NCBI GenBank assembly: GCA_963693365.1
Contig: CAVNZM010000001.1
Location: 11,594,001-11,658,000, forward strand
Length of the DNA: 64,000 nt
Direction: 5' to 3'
Source of the DNA: Amoebidium appalachense
Lineage: Eukaryota > Ichthyosporea
Both the position numbers and the translations under genes were made by a program. Below, in pieces: positions 1-25,301 of this stretch (position 1 is its first letter; the number at the start of each line of letters is the position of its first letter). The notes below the pieces were generated by a model. It was not told the DNA's origin and did no database searches. It worked only from the letters and a program-made list of their open reading frames with translations.

Positions 1-174
1 TCCTTAAGTTAACACTTGAATTCTCCTCATACTGATTGTACTAACTCGTTTCCTATAACTGGAATAGCTGATAACATGTTAGTCACACAGTTGCCATGGC
101 ATCAGATTTATCATACCGATAAATTGACACGAAGACTCACCTTCTTATCTATACGATAAGCAGTTTCTCGCATT

Positions 175-1165
175 AATTGTGTTTTGCAACTTGCACCGTT
201 TCAGGATTTCAAATTGCACACCAAGTGCTTTTTCAACTAGCTGGATTTCATAATTCAGTGCTACTGTGATTGTAATCAGTGTAAATTATGTCAAAAAGGA
301 TCATATGACCATGAAAGTTTCTCAATACATGCAGTGGATACTGATGTTCCGGTATCATAGGGCAATCTTTTTTGTGAGACTTAGGCCAGTGGTGTGCCAC
401 TGGTTTTTCGACACGACATGGGAGGAAAGGGAACATGTGTGGGTGTGTCTGTGGGTGTGTGTGTGTGTGTCTGTGTGTCTGTGTGTGCGTGTGTGCTACA
501 TGTGTGCGTGTGCATGTGTGTACGCGAGCGCGCGCGCGCCCGTAGCCGCGCACCCACGTATGTGTGTGTGTGAAAGGTTAAGGACCAGGTCAAGGATGGG
601 GGTTGGGTTTAATGGCTGAGGAGTAAGAGGGAAGGGACTGTGACTTAAAAAAAAAAAAAAAAAAAAAGAAGAAGTCCCTTGTTTTTCGAGAGCATCTCCA
701 TCATCATCATGTGTGTAGTCTCATAAAGACAGTATTATTTCAGCATTTGTTTATGGCGACCAAGACTTTCCAAGCATGCGTTATGGCTGCAGCGAAAGCT
801 TCAAAAAACTGCTTCTCAAGGTGAGATGCAAGGACGTATGGGCTGGTCACTTGGATGTGTGTGTGTGTGTGTGCACCGCTGATAGTATAGTTTGGCACTA
901 TTTTTGGTGCTTGATTGTGGGGAAAAGGATTTCATATGGTTTGATACACTGTTCGTAATAGCCATCGAATTGGCTCCGCCAGCCATGCCAGGCTAAACAT
1001 TCTGTCCATAAAAACTTATCAAGTTGCAACTCTTACTAGACAACCTCCGTTTTCATATTTACGTTTTCATTCTTCGTCATAAAGGTCTGCATCTTCCCAC
1101 AGGAGAGCAAAGAGAGGGGCATGAATTTTCCGCCCACCTACCCCTGGTTGTACATGCCCGTTTGC

Positions 1166-1196
<31 letters not shown>

Positions 1197-1379
1197 GCCG
1201 CCGCGGGACCCCGATGCCTCCCAACCTTTAAACGCGATTCGCAGTTCGTGTGCGGAGGAGTGGGGGGGAAGGGGGGGGGGGGGGGGGGGGAGGAAGGTCA
1301 GGAACAGTAGATTCAAATATCCACAAACCAAATTTATTGTATTATCACCCTGCCAGTGAATCTTGGGGAAAGGTGGGCG

Positions 1380-1413
<34 letters not shown>

Positions 1414-1582
1414 AGATTGCCGCTACTAACTTTTGGTGGTCACTTGTAACGACGTCATACTTTAAGCACGTAACAAGCAGTATGGCTTAGTTTCTAATTT
1501 CCTACGTTTGGTTGCGCCATACGGCACATATTTCATCACACAGCCTATGTGATTACGGTATTGGTTCTGTAAGTTCTGTAAC

Positions 1583-1618
<36 letters not shown>

Positions 1619-1860
1619 CTCCCCCCCGTTCCCCCACCGGAAAAAAAACATTCCACATCGATACCCATCCTATGCCAATATTTGCTACCCGGTCCACCTA
1701 CTCGCCTAACCACCCACAACCACACACCCACACACACACACACAAACACACACACAAACTCCTCTTCAACACTCTCCTCTCCCCCCCACCTCCCCCTCCC
1801 CCCCCCCCCCCCCCCCCCCCAACCCCACCCAACCCCACCCCCTCCCCTCCCCCCTCCACC
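175..1860. repeat. Unclassified dispersed repeat, copy 1
   Basis: First of three divergent copies of the same unit. Landmarks in order are a stretch near 181-260 matching 3880-3975, a block at 266-420 matching 4100-4240, a block at 640-960 matching 4490-4830, and a block around 1468-1530 (beginning cgtaacaagcagtatggctt) matching 2573-2633 and 5353-5413. Homopolymer C and G tracts (1170-1196, 1273-1290, 1384-1412, 1584-1616) sit at equivalent places in the copies, so they belong to the unit. Open frames here are low-complexity translations of TG, CA and poly-C and I do not believe they are genes. No transposase, RT or LTR boundary is visible. Confidence 0.6.
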
Positions 1861-1867
1861 CCCACTT

Positions 1868-2940
1868 CAGTTTGGTGCCACTTTCGGCTCTTGATTGTGG
1901 GACAGGATCTGTTTTCAGATTTATGTTTTAGTTCTTCGTCACATAGGTCTGCATCTCCCAAAATGAGAGTAACGGGAAAGGGTATGGTGTTCTCCACCTA
2001 CCTATACCTGGTGCCACCTGCCCGTGTGCAACCCCCTCCCTCTCTCGCTCCCCCCCCCCCCCTCCCCCCCCCCCCCCCAAACACACACACACACACACAC
2101 ACACATGCCTCCCGATCTCTGCACACGATGGCGCAAGTCGTGCGCTGAGGGGGAAGGCAAGAGGGGAAGGGGGGAGAGGGGGGGGGGGGGGGGGGGGGGA
2201 GGGGGGGGCAGGAACAATAGATTTGAGTGTCCACATAACAGTATTTATTCATGGCATTGATTATGTGCCCCCCCCCCCCCCACCTCTCCACAAGATTCAC
2301 TGGGGGGGGGGGAGGGGGGGAGGGGGTGGAGAGAGGGGGAGGGGGGAGGGGGGAGAAGGCGGGGAGGGGAAGGAACTCTCGAGATTTATGTTAGGTTCAT
2401 AAGCTATATTGTATGGAAGTATGGGCCAAAAGGTAACATATCATGCATTCCACTAGCTACGGTTACTAAATATTTCCTTATCGCCATCTTGCCATTAAAT
2501 GCTTTTTTCAACAGATGGTATTGCCGTCACTAATGTTGGTGGTCACCTGTTATGACGCCATACTTTTAAGCACGTAACAAGAAGTATAGCTTCGTTTCTA
2601 ATTTCTTACGTTCAGTTGCGCCAGACGGCACACATTTCATCACACAGCCAATGTGATTAAGGTTTTGGTTCTATAACTACCCCCCCCCTTCCCCCCCTCC
2701 TCCCCACCTCCCCCACTGGAAGAAGAACTTTGAAACATTCCAGATCGATACCCATCCTATGCAAATATTTCCTGTCCGGTCCACACACTCTTCACCTAAC
2801 CACCCACAACCACACATCCACACATCCACACAAACACACACACAAGCTTCTATTCAACACCCTCCCCTCCTGAGCCTCCCCACCCTCCCCCCCCCCCCCC
2901 CCCCCTCCCGCCCGCCCCCCCGGTCCCCTCTCCTTCTCCT
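1868..2940. repeat. Unclassified dispersed repeat, copy 2 (5'-truncated)
   Basis: Second copy of the 175-1860 unit, starting at the equivalent of about position 880 of copy 1 (tttggtgccactttcggctc against tttggcactatttttggtgc). It continues past the shared block at 2573-2633 into the same CA-rich end (cctaaccacccacaaccaca at about 2799, matching copy 1 at about 1707). The stretch from 2940 to 3870 is C-, G- and TG-rich simple sequence with no gene that I can support. Confidence 0.55.
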
Positions 2941-3355
2941 TGACTTCCTTTCCCTCTTTCTCCCCCTACAGCCTCCTTCCCCCCCCCCCCCCCCCCCCCC
3001 TCCCCCCCCCCCCCCCCGGCCTGCGGCACCCACCCACCACCAGATCTTTAAGTTCCAACCTTCTCTTCAGAATCTTTCCGATTGCTCTTTTGCCCTGTAA
3101 GGTGAAAAGAACAAGGCTGCACAGGGAGGGGGAAATGGTGGGGGGGTTGGGGGTTAGGGGGGAGATTGGGGGGGGGGGGTTATTGGTGCATGTGAGCTGC
3201 TTTCATTTCCGAAGCACTTTGTTTCTCGAGACTCTTTCTCTTTCCCCCCCCCCCCCCCTCCCCCTCCCCATTCTCTCTATTCCCTGTCTGTGTGTGTGTG
3301 TGTGTGCGTGTGTGTATGCGTGTGCGTGTGCGTGTGCGTGTGCACGCGCCTGTGT

Positions 3356-3403
<48 letters not shown>

Positions 3404-3869
3404 GGTTGGCTAGGGTGTGCACAATTGTGGGTACGTAGGTGTGTATGTGCGTATGTGCGTGCGACCCTGTGTGTGCGTGACTGAACATGTGCGTCTGCAT
3501 GTGCGTGTGTGCATTATGTTCTCATTTTCTTCCTCCCGTTCTCTTTCTCTCTCTCCCCCTCTCTCTTTTATTTCTTTTTGTTTTTTTGGAGGGGGGTAGG
3601 GGAGGGGGGGGGGGGGGGAGGAGGGGGGCTCAGATTTACCGTGCATGTGAGGCCAATCCATGGCTGCCATGATGCCACAATGCATCATGTCGACTCGGTC
3701 TAATAAACCTTCAGCTGCTACGAGGACGACCAGTGATTTCAACACCCTGGCTTTCACTATCACTCCCAACTATGCGCACATGCGTATGCAGGTGCAAGGG
3801 ATATGTATGTTTCCCTTTGGGCTGGTCGCCACTTCGAACAAAAATTCAACAGGACATAGCAATACATGC

Positions 3870-4266
3870 AGTGTCTGCATTAATTGTGGTCCTGAAACTG
3901 CACCGATTCAGAATCTTAAATCAATGGTTTTTTCAAGTTAGCCCGAAGGCCATAATTCAGTGCAAGTGCAATTGTGATCCCGAACTGTGATGCCTTCAAA
4001 TGGTGCTTTAACATAGTGACTACAGTAGTTCCTAACAAAGGCATTTTGATGGTAGTGATTAGAAAGGTGCCTAAAGTATCGGATGAATATTTCAGTTTTG
4101 ATTACATAACGATTGTCAAAAAGCAGCATATGACTATCAAAGTTTCTAAATGCATGCAGTGGAGACTGAGGTTTCGTTATCATTGCGTATTTTTTTTTTT
4201 GAGACTCAGTACTAATAGAACAGTGGTGTGGTTTTTCGACACAGTGTGAAGGGGAAGAGAGCATGG

Positions 4267-4358
<92 letters not shown>

Positions 4359-4371
4359 ACGCGTGTGTGTG

Positions 4372-4428
<57 letters not shown>

Positions 4429-5450
4429 GTTAAGGAGAAGAAAGCAGGCGTGTTGAAGAGGCTAGGAGCGAAAGGGAAGAGACTGTGACCTTTTCAAAAT
4501 TTAAAGCCTTTTCTTTTTTTGTCGTGAGAATCTCCATCTTGATCATGTGTGTAGTCTCACAATAGCCTGTAATACTTCAGTGATTCACGTTATGGCGACC
4601 AGGGCTTTACAAGCATGCCTTATGTCTTCAAGACCAATCCGTGGTCTACAGGCCTGCACCTTCAGGTGAGTGCAAAGAAGTGTCTACTGGTCGCCCATGT
4701 GTGTGTGCACATGCTGATGAACATGCTTTGGCGCCATATCTGACACTTGACTGTGGGACAGGGTCTCATCCGGTTTGATTGTTCCAAATCTTCAACGGCA
4801 AATGGGGTCCACCAGACATGTCAGCCTAGGTTTTCCGCCTATAAAACGCTAGTGCCACGTGCATGTGTGTGTATACAGTAACTACCCCCCCCTCCCCTCT
4901 CCCGCGACACACACGCACCCCCCCCCCCCCCCCCCCCCCCACACACACACACAATCTCCCGATCTCTCCACACGATTCCGATCTAAGTGGGGAGGGGGGG
5001 GGGGGGGGGGGGGGGGGGGATAACCGGCAGAAACAAGGCCTTGTAGCAGTCCGTAAACCGGATTTTATTACAAGCCAAGTTCCACATCCCTCCAGAAGAT
5101 AGAGGGCGGGGGGGGGGGGGGGGGGGGGGGGGGGGAGGGGGGGGGGGGGGGGGGGCCGGGGCAGGAGAGAAGGGTGTAGTGTTCCAATAAGCTATTTTAT
5201 GGCGTTACGAGTCAAAATGCATGATATCATGCACTCCATGACTACGGTTACTATAATCATGATGATCTTTTAATTAAACACTTCCTTCGGCCCATGGTAT
5301 TACAATCACTATTTTTGGTAGTTACTTGTTACGATGTTAAGACCCTCAAGCACGTAACAAGAAGTATAGCTTATAAAGGATTTCCTACGTTCATTTGCGC
5401 CAAGATGGCACCTAATTTACCACAAAAGCTATGTTTCTAACCGTATTTAA
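3870..5450. repeat. Unclassified dispersed repeat, copy 3
   Basis: Third copy of the same unit, collinear with 175-1570. It includes a (TG)n array of about 150 bp at 4271-4424 in place of the shorter TG tract of copy 1, and a poly-G tract near 5109-5156. It ends just before the (CA)n block at 5481-5600, which lies 3' of the CNB-RGS gene. No coding potential is seen. Confidence 0.55.
4271..4424. repeat. (TG)n microsatellite, about 150 bp
   Basis: Almost pure TG dinucleotide repeat with one short interruption near 4358-4374. Alternating purine-pyrimidine DNA of this length can adopt Z-DNA. Open frames across it encode only Cys-Val or His-Thr runs and are not genes. Confidence 0.95.
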
Positions 5451-5480
5451 TTAGCTGCCCCACCCACATACTAACTATTT

Positions 5481-5518
<38 letters not shown>

Positions 5519-5519
5519 A

Positions 5520-5564
<45 letters not shown>

Positions 5565-5629
5565 GCACGTATACATACACACACACACACACACACACAT
5601 CCGTGTTACATTATCACACAACAATTCAC

Positions 5630-16296
<10,667 letters not shown>

Positions 16297-17954
16297 TCTT
16301 CATATGTTATTGCTCAAGGCTGTAACTTTATAACGAAGTCAAACATAGAAACGTGTCGTGCAAGCTTTAGATAGATTTTGCAACCTATGTAATATTAGGC
16401 TTTCAATTGCCAGTTTGGATTTCAACCTGCTACAAACATGCCGTAGCATCCATGGCATCCTAATCAAATTCGTAAGGAGTACAACTTTCTCACTATTTTG
16501 CAAGGGCACGAGCTTGCATTTTCAGTTTCTCCTTCCCTCTATTGATATTTCTCTTAGCTCTTAGGCCAGGAGGGTAAAGTTCGAATTCGAAGCTTCACGT
16601 TGTCCTGACCTCTGCATCCACACAGCGAGTCGGCGAGCTCGAGTTGTTGAAGCGGTGTTCCAATTACGTGGACCAATCATATGATGCTTTTTGAAAGGGC
16701 AAAAATGATAAAGCGGCAATAACCAAGCGTCGGAAAAATACAGGTGCGTCCTGATCGGCAGATTTTTTTTGAAAAAGGCATTCCATAGCTTTGTAATTAG
16801 TGTAATAAAAAATAAATTTATTGTTTGTTTTACACGTTCCTAATTGAACTATCTTTAATTTATGCTCTGTCTCGGCAGCCCACATATTCCTTACCTACGC
16901 CCAGCAAACAACTTTATACCCCTCAACAGTAGGGCATATCGATTGGTTTAACGCGCACCAACTAGAACAACTGGTCGTCGCCAGACTGATCGGGCTACTG
17001 TTGCCAAGCATGCATGCATTCACGTGCCGTATAACGTGTGTGTGCGCACGCGTGTGTGTACGTGTGTGTACGTGTGTGTGTACGTGTTTTCGTGTGTGAG
17101 TGAGTGTGTAGGTGCGTGTGTATGTGCGTTTGCGCATGTACATGTGTACGGGTGGGCCTGCGCTCGGAGTACTAGTGCCTATGTACTTACATGTGTACGG
17201 GTGGGCCTGTGCTCGGAGTACGTATACTATAGTGCCTACTTTTGCGTACGCATGCCTATATATGTGTGCGCGTGCGCGGCGACGGTTGGCTGTGCGCCAC
17301 AGTAACCGTGTCAGTACCTGTGTGCGCTATAGTGTGCGTGCGTGCGGGCGTGCGTGTGTGTGCGTGTGCGTTTGTGTGTGTGTGTGTGTGCGCGCGCGTA
17401 TACGTATGTGTATGTGTGTGTGTTGCGCGCGCCATTGCATTTGTGTTCGTGTTTGCAGGTGGATGACATTGTGCGTGTGCGCATGCCCGCCCATGTGCAT
17501 ATGCGTGGCGGCTGTGTTGTGTGCGTTCGATTTCGTGTGCTCGTACGCACACGTGGCATGTGTGCACATGTTCACGTGGCACTGCACGTGACACTATGTA
17601 TACGTACATGTGTGCATGGTTTTACGGGCCAAAAGATTGGGTATGGATTTCATGAACAAAGTACATATGCCGGGGTCATGGTGCTGAAACTTCGGAATCC
17701 TTGTTGGACCAGGTTGTGTATGTATTATTCGGCTGCCATATCACAACGAACGTGGTCACCACGTGCAGTACGTAAACACTTTTATAGTAGCACTGCCAAT
17801 ATTCACAAGCCACTATTTTCAGTGCTCATCGAATATTACTCTTCAGGCACACAGCATCTGAAATCCAAAGATATCACATTTCGGGGAGAAAAGGCATTCA
17901 TGCATACGTTTTCCCCACATCCCCCTTACCCACCCGGAAAAGGGCAGGAGGGGA

Positions 17955-17996
<42 letters not shown>

Positions 17997-18372
17997 GGGG
18001 GGAGGAGAATGAAGAAACCACCCCTACAACCTAAGCTAGCAACTAGAAAGACGGCACGGGCATTCATGTGTGAGCTTTCCTACATGAAAAATAACACCAG
18101 AAGCATTATTACCTGTATGATACTTCACATCTTAAACCGCACAAGACCACACCGAAAGGTCGCAGCTTAAACATGCCAAAACGACATGGGCTACACACGC
18201 GTCACAGCCAACACACTGATCACTAAAAACGACAAGCGTTATCACACGTAAATATTTATAAACATACACAGTCTTCAACGCATTACCACTCTAGAGGACT
18301 CGAGAAGAATTCATATATGGATGCCACACTAACGTAGAAAAATCATAAACACAAGCATTTAAACGCAGTCAC
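16297..18372. other. Intergenic spacer between WDR20-like and CNB-RGS genes
   Basis: Both flanking genes are on the minus strand, so this holds the 3' end of the WDR20-like transcript and the promoter of the CNB-RGS gene. 16300-17000 is ordinary mixed sequence. 17030-17600 is alternating purine-pyrimidine TG/CG-rich DNA with an imperfect duplication of about 60 bp (near 17140-17175 and 17190-17230, both with cgggtgggcctg). A poly-G tract lies at about 17959-17995. No coding region was found. Confidence 0.6.
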
Positions 18373-19154
18373 TCAAGCTTCCTCTTTACCATGTACATTC
18401 ACACCGCCCTCGGAGCGGGACTCACGGCTCACCCGCTCCCACCCCTCCTCATCCGTCAACCCTTCCTCCCCTCTTTCCTCTCCCTGCACACTCAGCAAAT
18501 TCCCGTGTACCCTCTCCCTGTTCGAATCCGCATCGTCGGACATCCTCTCCCCAACCGCTTCATCATCGCTCTTCGTTTCCGCGTTAATTACAATGGACCC
18601 CGTTAACGGTGTTCCTTCTATCTCCTCCGACTCCGGATCAACCAATCTCATTCCGAATGTTTCTCTCACCGGTTTTTCTTCGTTTTCACAAGAACTGTCT
18701 GCGTGGACAAACGACATAGGGCCGGGTGGAGGCACCTCCCCTTCTTTCACACGGGCCAAAACCCCGTGGGTTTTCGAAGCGGGTGGTGGGGGTTCCGAAT
18801 CGGGCGGGGCGGGACATATGGAGGGTGTTCTTACTACAGTTGTGTCCCCGAGAGGATAATCGTAATCAACTCCATCGGGGTTATCTAGCGTTGCAACGTT
18901 TTCGCGATTTTCAGAGAAATTTGATAGATGTGGCCCACTGGTGCTGGTGGTTCTCGCTGCGTTTAACCCCTGTGTTTGATTGGTTGGTTGGTTTATGGAT
19001 ACTGCAGGGTTCATCGAGAATGCGGCGTCAGACTGATTCGCGGTTGGATTTTTTCCTGATTGGGTCGATGTGGGGTTGGCAAGGTTGGCTGCGAATTGAG
19101 CCAAAATGGCGCTCATGCTCGGTTTGTCTTTGGCTGGCTTGGACACCCTTTCAG

Positions 19155-19228
<74 letters not shown>

Positions 19229-19421
19229 GGTGTGCACACACATGCTTAAAATTGCGTAAAAACGCCAGGGTTTGTTGTGTCATGTTTGTAGTTGTTGGGA
19301 TGCAAGAATGGTTAGCAAAACGGTGTGCAGCATTAGGAAGCACGGGAACCGGCCTCCGAGACACGGGGATGGGAGAGGGGAGGAGGAGGAGGTTGAGGAG
19401 AAGGAGGAGGAGGAGGGGCCG

Positions 19422-19455
<34 letters not shown>

Positions 19456-19564
19456 ATGCATACATCGACAGTATTACTATAGGGCGAAGGGCGGGAGGGG
19501 GGGGGGCTGGCATACATTAATTATAGTACTAGTATCAGGACGAAAGCTGCAGGAGGGGGGGGAA

Positions 19565-19602
<38 letters not shown>

Positions 19603-19688
19603 GGGGGGATGTGTTAAGAGGGTTGGAAATATGCTGGAGGATACACAAAAAGACAGAACACCAAAAATAAGAGACTAAACCCCTTAAT

Positions 19689-19733
<45 letters not shown>

Positions 19734-20459
19734 AAAAAAAAAAAAGAAAAAAAGAAAGAAAGAAAGAGCAAGCAGAACACACATGAACAGAGCCTATCAG
19801 TAGGGGGTTCCCTCTGCCTCCACACACAAACCCCCTTGCCTCCACACACACACACATAAAAAAAAAAAAGGGGGGGGGGGGGGGGGAGTTGTTAAATGCA
19901 TACATCCGGACTAGGGCGGGCCCAGACCCTTATCTCGGCCTTCTGGCAGGCCGTCAGCAGGGCATCGTCATGGAACTCAAGTCCGGTCAGCGGGCTGGCA
20001 TGCAGCAGCGTGCTCTGGGTGTTCACACCAAGATGTTATGTTGTTGACTTTTTCCCCTCCCCCCTCCCCCCACCCCCCCCCCACCCCCCCCCTTCCCCCC
20101 TTTGCCTACTTCTTTCTCTTTCCTTTTTCTTCTTCTCTGTCCCTTTCCCCCTTCCTTTCTTCCCCCACCCCCACCCCCCACCCCCACCCTCCTCGCGCTT
20201 GCCATAGATTGTAGATTTTGGTTGTTTTGACGTTGTATGCATAATCCCCCCCCTCCCCCCCCCCCCCCCCCCCCCCCTCCCCCCCTCTCCCCCTCCCCCA
20301 CCTAATGGCCCACATACACATCATCTTCTTTGTGGTGCTCAAGTGCATCCAGTTCTCCTACGTTCAACGTATCTCGTGCCTACGTGTGGACATGACGTTG
20401 CACATATTCAAGTCCTTTTTTAATCTAGCCGCAAAAACCATGCGAGGAGCGGTGCACAG

Positions 20460-20491
<32 letters not shown>

Positions 20492-20659
20492 ACCCACCCA
20501 CCCAAAAAAAAAAAGCATACACCCCCACGGCCCAGACAAAAGTCAAGCAAACCCAAAAAAAAAAAAAAAAAAAAAAAGGCTGCAGTTGAAGGTGTCAGAG
20601 GGGAACAGGAGAAGTTTTCTATGTAAAGGGAGATGGAGATGTGTTTGTGCGTGTGTGTT

Positions 20660-20703
<44 letters not shown>

Positions 20704-21193
20704 GGGGCGTAGCTTACGCTTATTGGCTCGAGTGTAGATGCCTGTAGTCGAGGTAGCGGTTTGATGGGTGTGGCTGCGTCATTTGGCGGGTGGATTTGGG
20801 TTGTGGTCCGGGCCTAAGGTGTTGGGGTTAGCAGCAGTCAAGCTAAGAGAGCAATTGCTTCCCCCCCCCCCCCCCAACCCACCCACTCACAAAAAAAAAA
20901 TAATAAAAAAATCCCTCCCCCTTGTGACGGGGTAGAGGTCAAGATAAATAGAAATTGGTTATGGGCAACGGTGGATAGGAGAGTAAAAAGGGATCACGAG
21001 GTGTGTGTGTGCATCCGCATGCCCGTGCGCACGTGTGTGTGTGTGTGTGTGCTCATGCGTGTGTGTGTGCCTGCCTGTGTGTACGAGTGTCTGTCTGTGT
21101 ATGTGCACACGGGTATAAGGTGGTGGGTGGGGGGTGGGTGGGTAGGTTTGGGGTGGGATTGGGGTTGAGGGGGCGTTGTTGTTGTTGTTGTTG

Positions 21194-21233
<40 letters not shown>

Positions 21234-22897
21234 GGGGGGGATAAAAGGTGGGACTCCCTACCACTCTCGGTTTATGCAGCGTATTTACAGAAAAATCCCA
21301 CAAGAGCAACCTCTGATCGAGCCCGACCGACCCGAACCTGTAACTGTTTGCATCGCACATCCACGGGTCAAAGGCAACCGCAGACACCCATGACCCGTGT
21401 CCCTCCCCCCGTGCCACTAGCTGTCTCTTCTCAAACGACCACACGGATACTAAGTCGTCTTCTCCCCCTGTCTGCAACATACGTGCGTTAGTATGCAGCC
21501 TCACCCGCCTCCCCATTCTTCTCCCCTCCCCCTAATCCCCAACCACAGCTCCCTCTTCCCCCCCTCCCCCCCCCCCCCCCCCCCGCTCCGTCCAATGACA
21601 ACCAATAGACTTCTTCCCCAATTTGCAATGCATGTGCATGTGTTGATGTGCACTCTCCCCTCCCTCCCCCTCTCCCCCCCTTCCCCCTCCCCCCCCCCCC
21701 CCCCCCCCTCCCCCCCTCCCCCGGCACTCCCTGTTCTCCTCACACGCACAACCAGCAGGGGAGGCCAAAGGGCGTGGAGGGGAGAGGGGCGGGGGCGGCG
21801 GGGGAGAGGGGGAGGTGGGGGGGGGGGGGGGGGGGGGGGAGTGGGGGGTTTACCAGGAGATACTGGCCATCAGGACTCCAGCACACACACAGTAGGGCCC
21901 CAAAATACGATTGGAAGGTCACCAAGAGCCTGCAACAATTCCTTAGTGGCAGCCCCATGCATACATAGGAGAGGAGATGAATGTGTTTGTGTATGTATTT
22001 GGAAAGAAGAGCTGCGGAGTGAGGAGGGGGGGGAGGGGGGGTATAGAGTGACGGAATGGAGTGAGTGAGTATGCATATGTGTGGTTTGTGTAGGGTGAAA
22101 AAAGGTGGAAGGAGAGGAAAGGAGGGAGTAGGAAGAGTATGAGGAAGCAAGGAAGGATGGGGGAGGGGCGGGGCGGGGGCGGGGCGGGGCGGGGCGGGGG
22201 GAGGGGGGGAGGGGGGGGAGGGATACAACTGGGGGAAGACGTTAAACTCTTAAAGCGGAAAACCGTGCAATATTCACATACTAATCAGCCCAATCATATT
22301 ACACTGCACTAATGTCATGCAGAGAGAGGTGGAGCACCCCTGTGGGTCGAAATATGTGCCGGTGTCTATATGCATGTGCCTGTGAAAGGTCTGCACAGTT
22401 GTCAGTGCATGTGCTTTCTTCGAATTTGCGTTCGGTAGGAACCTCAGAGAAAATCGAGGTGGCCCCGGGGGGAGGGGGGGGGGGGGGGGAGGGGGGGGGG
22501 GGGGGGGGGGATGTATGCATTGGAGGTTGGTAACTATGGAAGCAGGACACCTTGGAAAAAAAAGAAAGAAAAAAAAAAGGACAAAAGTGGTCCATACCTT
22601 TCTTCTCGCACATTGACGATTCGTAAGCAGCCGTCTCGGCTAACTATTGCTACCAGCTGCCCATCGGGTGAAAATGCAAACTCTGTGGGGGTTGGAAAAT
22701 TTTTGATGTTAAATTAGTTTTTAGTCGAGGGGATGTACCAAAGGCCTACCCCCTCCCCCCCCCCCCCCCAAAAAAACAAAAAAAAAAACAAAAAAAAAAA
22801 CACCACCAACAACACACATACACACCTTCCTTCCCCCTCTCCACACACACACACGCATACACGTGCACGCGCACACGCGCGCACACGCGCGCGCGCG

Positions 22898-22968
<71 letters not shown>

Positions 22969-24375
22969 TCCCTTCCCTGTCTCAAAAAAAAAAGAAAAAC
23001 CATAAACACCCATGGCCAGGTGACGAAACAGCATGGGTTTTCTTGTGTGCATGAGTGTGTCCGTCTTTGTGCGCCAGTTTCACGCGTTTACATACGTGTG
23101 TGTGTGTGTGCGTGTGTGTGTGTTGCCCCTACCATTGACGGCGCCCTTTCCCACCCTCCACCTTGAAATGGGGTTGGATTTGCCCTTTGGATGGTGCACT
23201 GAGAACCTGAGACGGAAAACCATCAGCCAAAAAAAAAAAAAAAAAAGAAAAAAGAAAAAAAAGAAAAAGGAAAAAAAGAAAAGAGAAGAAAAAAGGAAAA
23301 AAAGAAAGAAAATGGAGGGGAAAGCTTTTGGCCTGATCGTCCATAGCCAACCTTCTCTCCTAGCCATACAGCATTGCAGTCGCCAATGCACAAAGCATTT
23401 TGCGTCCGTATCATTTCCAATCTTATATACTGGGTTAGCAGGAGCATGTAGCAACTACGCGATATTCATCTACCGTCAATCCGGGTGATAATTTGGGGTG
23501 CGTGCCATGACATACAGGGTTAGGAGGGGCATGCACCAAGTATATGGTTTGTGTACACTTTCGGGAGGGATAAGGCCTAGCTGGCAGCAATCATGGAAGC
23601 CTTGGAAGACAGGGGTGACCATATGACATACAGGGTTAGGAGGGGCACAAATAGCAACCAGGTGGTCTAAACACACTTTCAGACCCGGGTCAGACTTACG
23701 ATAGAAAAGACACCAGGAGGGAAGGTGACCATATGAAACACAGAGTAAGAGGAAACAAAAATCAATCAGGTAGATTACGTATACTTTTGAAACCAAAATG
23801 ACAATGGCCACATGAAATACACATGGAGAAAGAACAAAAATCAACCAGGTGGATTGCATATACCTTTTAAACCGGTTAAGAATAAAAAATGGCAACAAAA
23901 TGCGAGAGGAGGTGAAAGCGCGCGTGCACACACACACACACACCCACCCCCACCCCCACCCACCCACCCACCCACCCACACACCAACGGACACTGCACTC
24001 ACCCATAATGCGGCAGCCTAACACCCTCCTTTTCAGCCGCAGATACAGAGGTACCACTAGGGTCACTCCTGTCCTTACTGCTAATATAGACCGTCCCATC
24101 CTCATGCCCGTGCATGAATAAATCTCTGCTCCCGTGCACCCACTTGACGCACATCACACGGCTACTGTTGATCACTCCCTGATGAAAAAATCTTGTTAGT
24201 CGTGGTTGTTAGCAGGCCGGACGAAGTCAGGTCTTGTGTGTTGTATGAAAATAACGTTAAGCCACTTTATACGACAGGAAGGGTAAGAAAATGCCCTAAC
24301 ATATCCCCCGTTTCTCTCATCTTCTCTTGCCATTTCGACATCATTCCTTATATTTCCTTCCTGCTGCATCCCCCC

Positions 24376-24410
<35 letters not shown>

Positions 24411-24453
24411 AAAACCACCACCACCACCACCACCACCACCACCACCACACACA

Positions 24454-24487
<34 letters not shown>

Positions 24488-24651
24488 GCCACAAATGCCC
24501 ATCTGTCGGCCTCAAGAACAAACAGACACACCTTATCCACTGACAGAAAGAGGAAAATCAGCAAAGCGTTACGGAGAACAAAAGGTTTGGCAAATATATC
24601 AGAGTAACGTCTTATAATTGCCAGATCCCATGCCCCCCCTCCCCCCGCCCC

Positions 24652-24734
<83 letters not shown>

Positions 24735-25233
24735 ACACACGGCCGCCCACCAGGCAACCAAGAATCCATTCTTCTGCTTTTCTGCTTGTATGGAGGTTCG
24801 ACATGTTTGTGTGTGTGCGGTTTTTTTTTTTTTTTCTTGTTTTTTTTTTTTTTTGTGGGGGAGGGGAGGGGAGGGGGGGGGGGAGAGAGGGGGGGGGATG
24901 CATTTTACCTCTCTGTTATACAATTTTTGGATTTTTGAAGGAGAACTTCGATACAGGATGTCACCTGAGGGAAACCCAACCACCAGCTCTAGACTCTCCT
25001 GTGGACACCAACAAAGAATTTGGTTAGGTGAGGTTCCGCCTTGTCGAGACGACAATCAGAAACCGAATGCTCTGTTGATCATGTTTTTGTTCTTTGCTGC
25101 TTCAAAGAGCGTGGTGGTTGTGGTTGTGGTTTGTGACGGCAAGAAGGGGGGGGGGGGGGGGGGGGGGGGGGGAGGGGGGGGGGAAGAGCGGAGATAGAGG
25201 AGAATGGGAGGCACCAAAATAACCAAAGGGAAA

Positions 25234-25301
<68 letters not shown>
